The position numbers and the translations under genes were made by a program. A model generated the notes under the pieces. The model made no database searches. It had not been told where the DNA came from and saw nothing but the letters and a program-made list of their open reading frames with translations. A stretch of DNA of 8,391 nt from Actinomycetes bacterium (lineage in GTDB: Bacteria > Actinomycetota > Acidimicrobiia > Acidimicrobiales > Acidimicrobiaceae), in NCBI GenBank assembly GCA_021823385.1, contig JAKAOC010000081.1, forward strand, positions 1 through 8,391, in the 5' to 3' direction. This document shows positions 5,405 to 8,391 of this stretch, piece after piece. Numbering within the stretch: position 1 is the first letter of the stretch; the number at the start of each line of letters is the position of its first letter.

Positions 5405-5429
5405 AGGGCGGCGGTGGGAGGCCGTTCTA

Positions 5430-7445
<2,016 letters not shown>

Positions 7446-7460
7446 AGCTTTAATAATCTA
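7446..7460 (-). promoter_or_regulatory. Candidate -10 box giving a leaderless or near-leaderless ftsH transcript
   Basis: On the minus strand TAGATT (7460-7455) is followed by 9 nt (ATTAAAGCT) and then the ftsH ATG. No Shine-Dalgarno precedes the start. The box and spacing match those before mca. Confidence 0.45.
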
Positions 7461-7592
7461 GGCGTCGCAGCGCTTTTAGTGGCTGAGTGACTTCTCGATG
7501 CCTCCTGGGGTGCTCCTGGGAGCTTCGGCGCCCCTAGCACAGCCGTTCCCGCGGAGTTCTGCGGTACGGCAGGCCACGGAGGTCTTGGAGAG

Positions 7593-8345
7593 TTGCGGGT
7601 GGAAAAAGAGACTGCGCCGGCGGTCTACGAGCCGGGCTTTTCGAGCATCTGGGGCGCGCTTCTGGCCATCGTGGTCGCCTACGCCTTTTCCTCGATCTTC
7701 CTTCTCGGCTGGATGGCCCTGTCGGGTGAGAAGGTCTCAGCGACCAGCCTTACCGCAGGAGACCTCGTCTCCAGCTCGCTGGGCACTTGGCTCGGCTTCT
7801 TCGGCGCGGCGTGGGTTACCTCCCGGCGGCTCGGAACCGGATCGCTGAGGCGCGACTACTCGGTCTACATCCGTCCCCTGGTGGACGTGCCGGTCGGCGT
7901 GGTCTCGGGGTTGGTGCTGCAATTCGCGATCCTCCCTCTCGTCTACCTTCCGCTCGAGCCCCTGATACCCAATTTGCAACAGAAGCTTTCCGGCCCGGCG
8001 ACTTACATCACGTCGGCCGGCCACGGATGGACGGTGGCGCTGGTCGGGCTGGTCATTGTGGTGGGCGCCCCCATCGTGGAGGAGATCTTCTTCCGCGGGC
8101 TCCTGCTGCAGAGCATCTCGTACAAGTTGCGCAACCTTCCCCGCCGGCGAGCCAACGTCATATCCGTCCTTCTTTCGGCCATAGGCTTCGGTATCGCCCA
8201 CGTGGAACCCCTGCAGCTTTTGGGGCTGGTGGCGGTGGGGATAATCCTGGGCACCTTGCGCATCTTCTACAAGAGGCTGGGGCCGGGGATGGTGGCCCAT
8301 GCCACTTTCAACCTGGTCACTTTCATCGCGCTGGTCAAGCACTGA
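7593..8345 (+). CDS. CPBP family intramembrane glutamic endopeptidase (CAAX/Abi-type)
   Basis: 250-aa polytopic membrane protein of the CPBP (CAAX prenyl protease/bacteriocin-processing) family. The family motifs are in order and intact: EEIFFRG (163-169; paired Glu and Arg of EExxxR), FGIAH (199-203; FxxxH) and HATFN (236-240). Hydrophobic segments fall at about 20-42, 62-76, 100-122, 147-162, 188-200, 206-224 and 236-247. Family members cleave substrates within or near the membrane; some process prenylated proteins or bacteriocins, and the substrate here is unknown. The start is TTG 7593, with GGAGG at 7578-7582. GTG 7599 is an equally good choice, with GGAGAG (7587-7592) 6 nt upstream; the two differ by two residues. 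It is divergent from ftsH across 147 bp, so the two membrane proteases could share regulation. Confidence 0.88.
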   Translation: MRVEKETAPAVYEPGFSSIWGALLAIVVAYAFSSIFLLGWMALSGEKVSATSLTAGDLVSSSLGTWLGFFGAAWVTSRRLGTGSLRRDYSVYIRPLVDVPVGVVSGLVLQFAILPLVYLPLEPLIPNLQQKLSGPATYITSAGHGWTVALVGLVIVVGAPIVEEIFFRGLLLQSISYKLRNLPRRRANVISVLLSAIGFGIAHVEPLQLLGLVAVGIILGTLRIFYKRLGPGMVAHATFNLVTFIALVKH

Positions 8346-8365
8346 TAATTACAAATCTGTAGTTA
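8346..8365. repeat. AT-rich inverted repeat just after the CPBP stop
   Basis: TAATTACA (8346-8353) and TGTAGTTA (8358-8365) pair over 8 bp (one G-U in RNA) around a 4-nt loop. It starts immediately after the TGA. It is markedly AT-rich against the local background. It may be a weak terminator or an operator for the next gene. Confidence 0.4.
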
Positions 8366-8378
8366 CTTCAGCAATTTT

Positions 8379-8384
8379 CGGAGG
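8379..8384 (+). promoter_or_regulatory. Ribosome-binding site of a gene beginning at the right window edge
   Basis: CGGAGG is followed by 6 nt and then A8391, the last base. If the next bases are TG, an ATG would sit at ideal spacing. This is a prediction about sequence outside the window. Confidence 0.45.
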
Positions 8385-8391
8385 CTGTCGA

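Overview
The window reads as the chromosome of a high-GC actinobacterium. A mycothiol S-conjugate amidase (mca) is present, and mycothiol is an actinobacterial thiol. Third codon positions are strongly G/C, several -10 boxes have the form TANNNT, and one intergenic region holds a perfect actinobacterial/Firmicute-type LexA box (TCGAAC-N4-GTTCGA). The mix of a branched-chain-amino-acid-type ABC importer, an SCP2 protein and HEGGH-type FtsH would suit Acidimicrobiia or a related deep lineage, but that placement is inference.

Layout. Plus strand, 1-3846: the 3' part of a LivM-type ABC permease; a 131-bp gap with two competing hairpins; a LivK-type substrate-binding lipoprotein ending at a strong intrinsic terminator; mca, with a probable leaderless promoter; and a small SCP2-domain protein. 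Minus strand, 3939-7445 (transcribed right to left): ftsH; a LexA-box promoter driving a 60-residue unannotated small protein; a ChbG/YdjC-family deacetylase homolog that has lost most expected catalytic residues; and tatA, closed by an intrinsic terminator with a U-tract on the minus strand. Plus strand again, 7593-8345: a CPBP (CAAX-protease-like) membrane protein divergent from ftsH, with the ribosome-binding site of a further gene at the extreme right edge.

How the genes relate. The first two genes form one importer (membrane channel plus capture lipoprotein); its ATPases and second permease probably lie upstream, outside the window. mca detoxifies mycothiol conjugates. ftsH and the CPBP gene, two membrane proteases, share one divergent promoter region. 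TatA serves folded-protein export.

The most interesting locus is 5165-5398. A perfect SOS operator sits exactly in the 17-nt spacer of a candidate promoter. It precedes a small basic protein whose N-terminus carries QLPLI, resembling beta-sliding-clamp-binding peptides such as the one in mycobacterial ImuB. This makes it a candidate undescribed SOS-induced clamp-interacting small protein. The pseudoenzyme-like ChbG homolog immediately downstream is the second point of interest.
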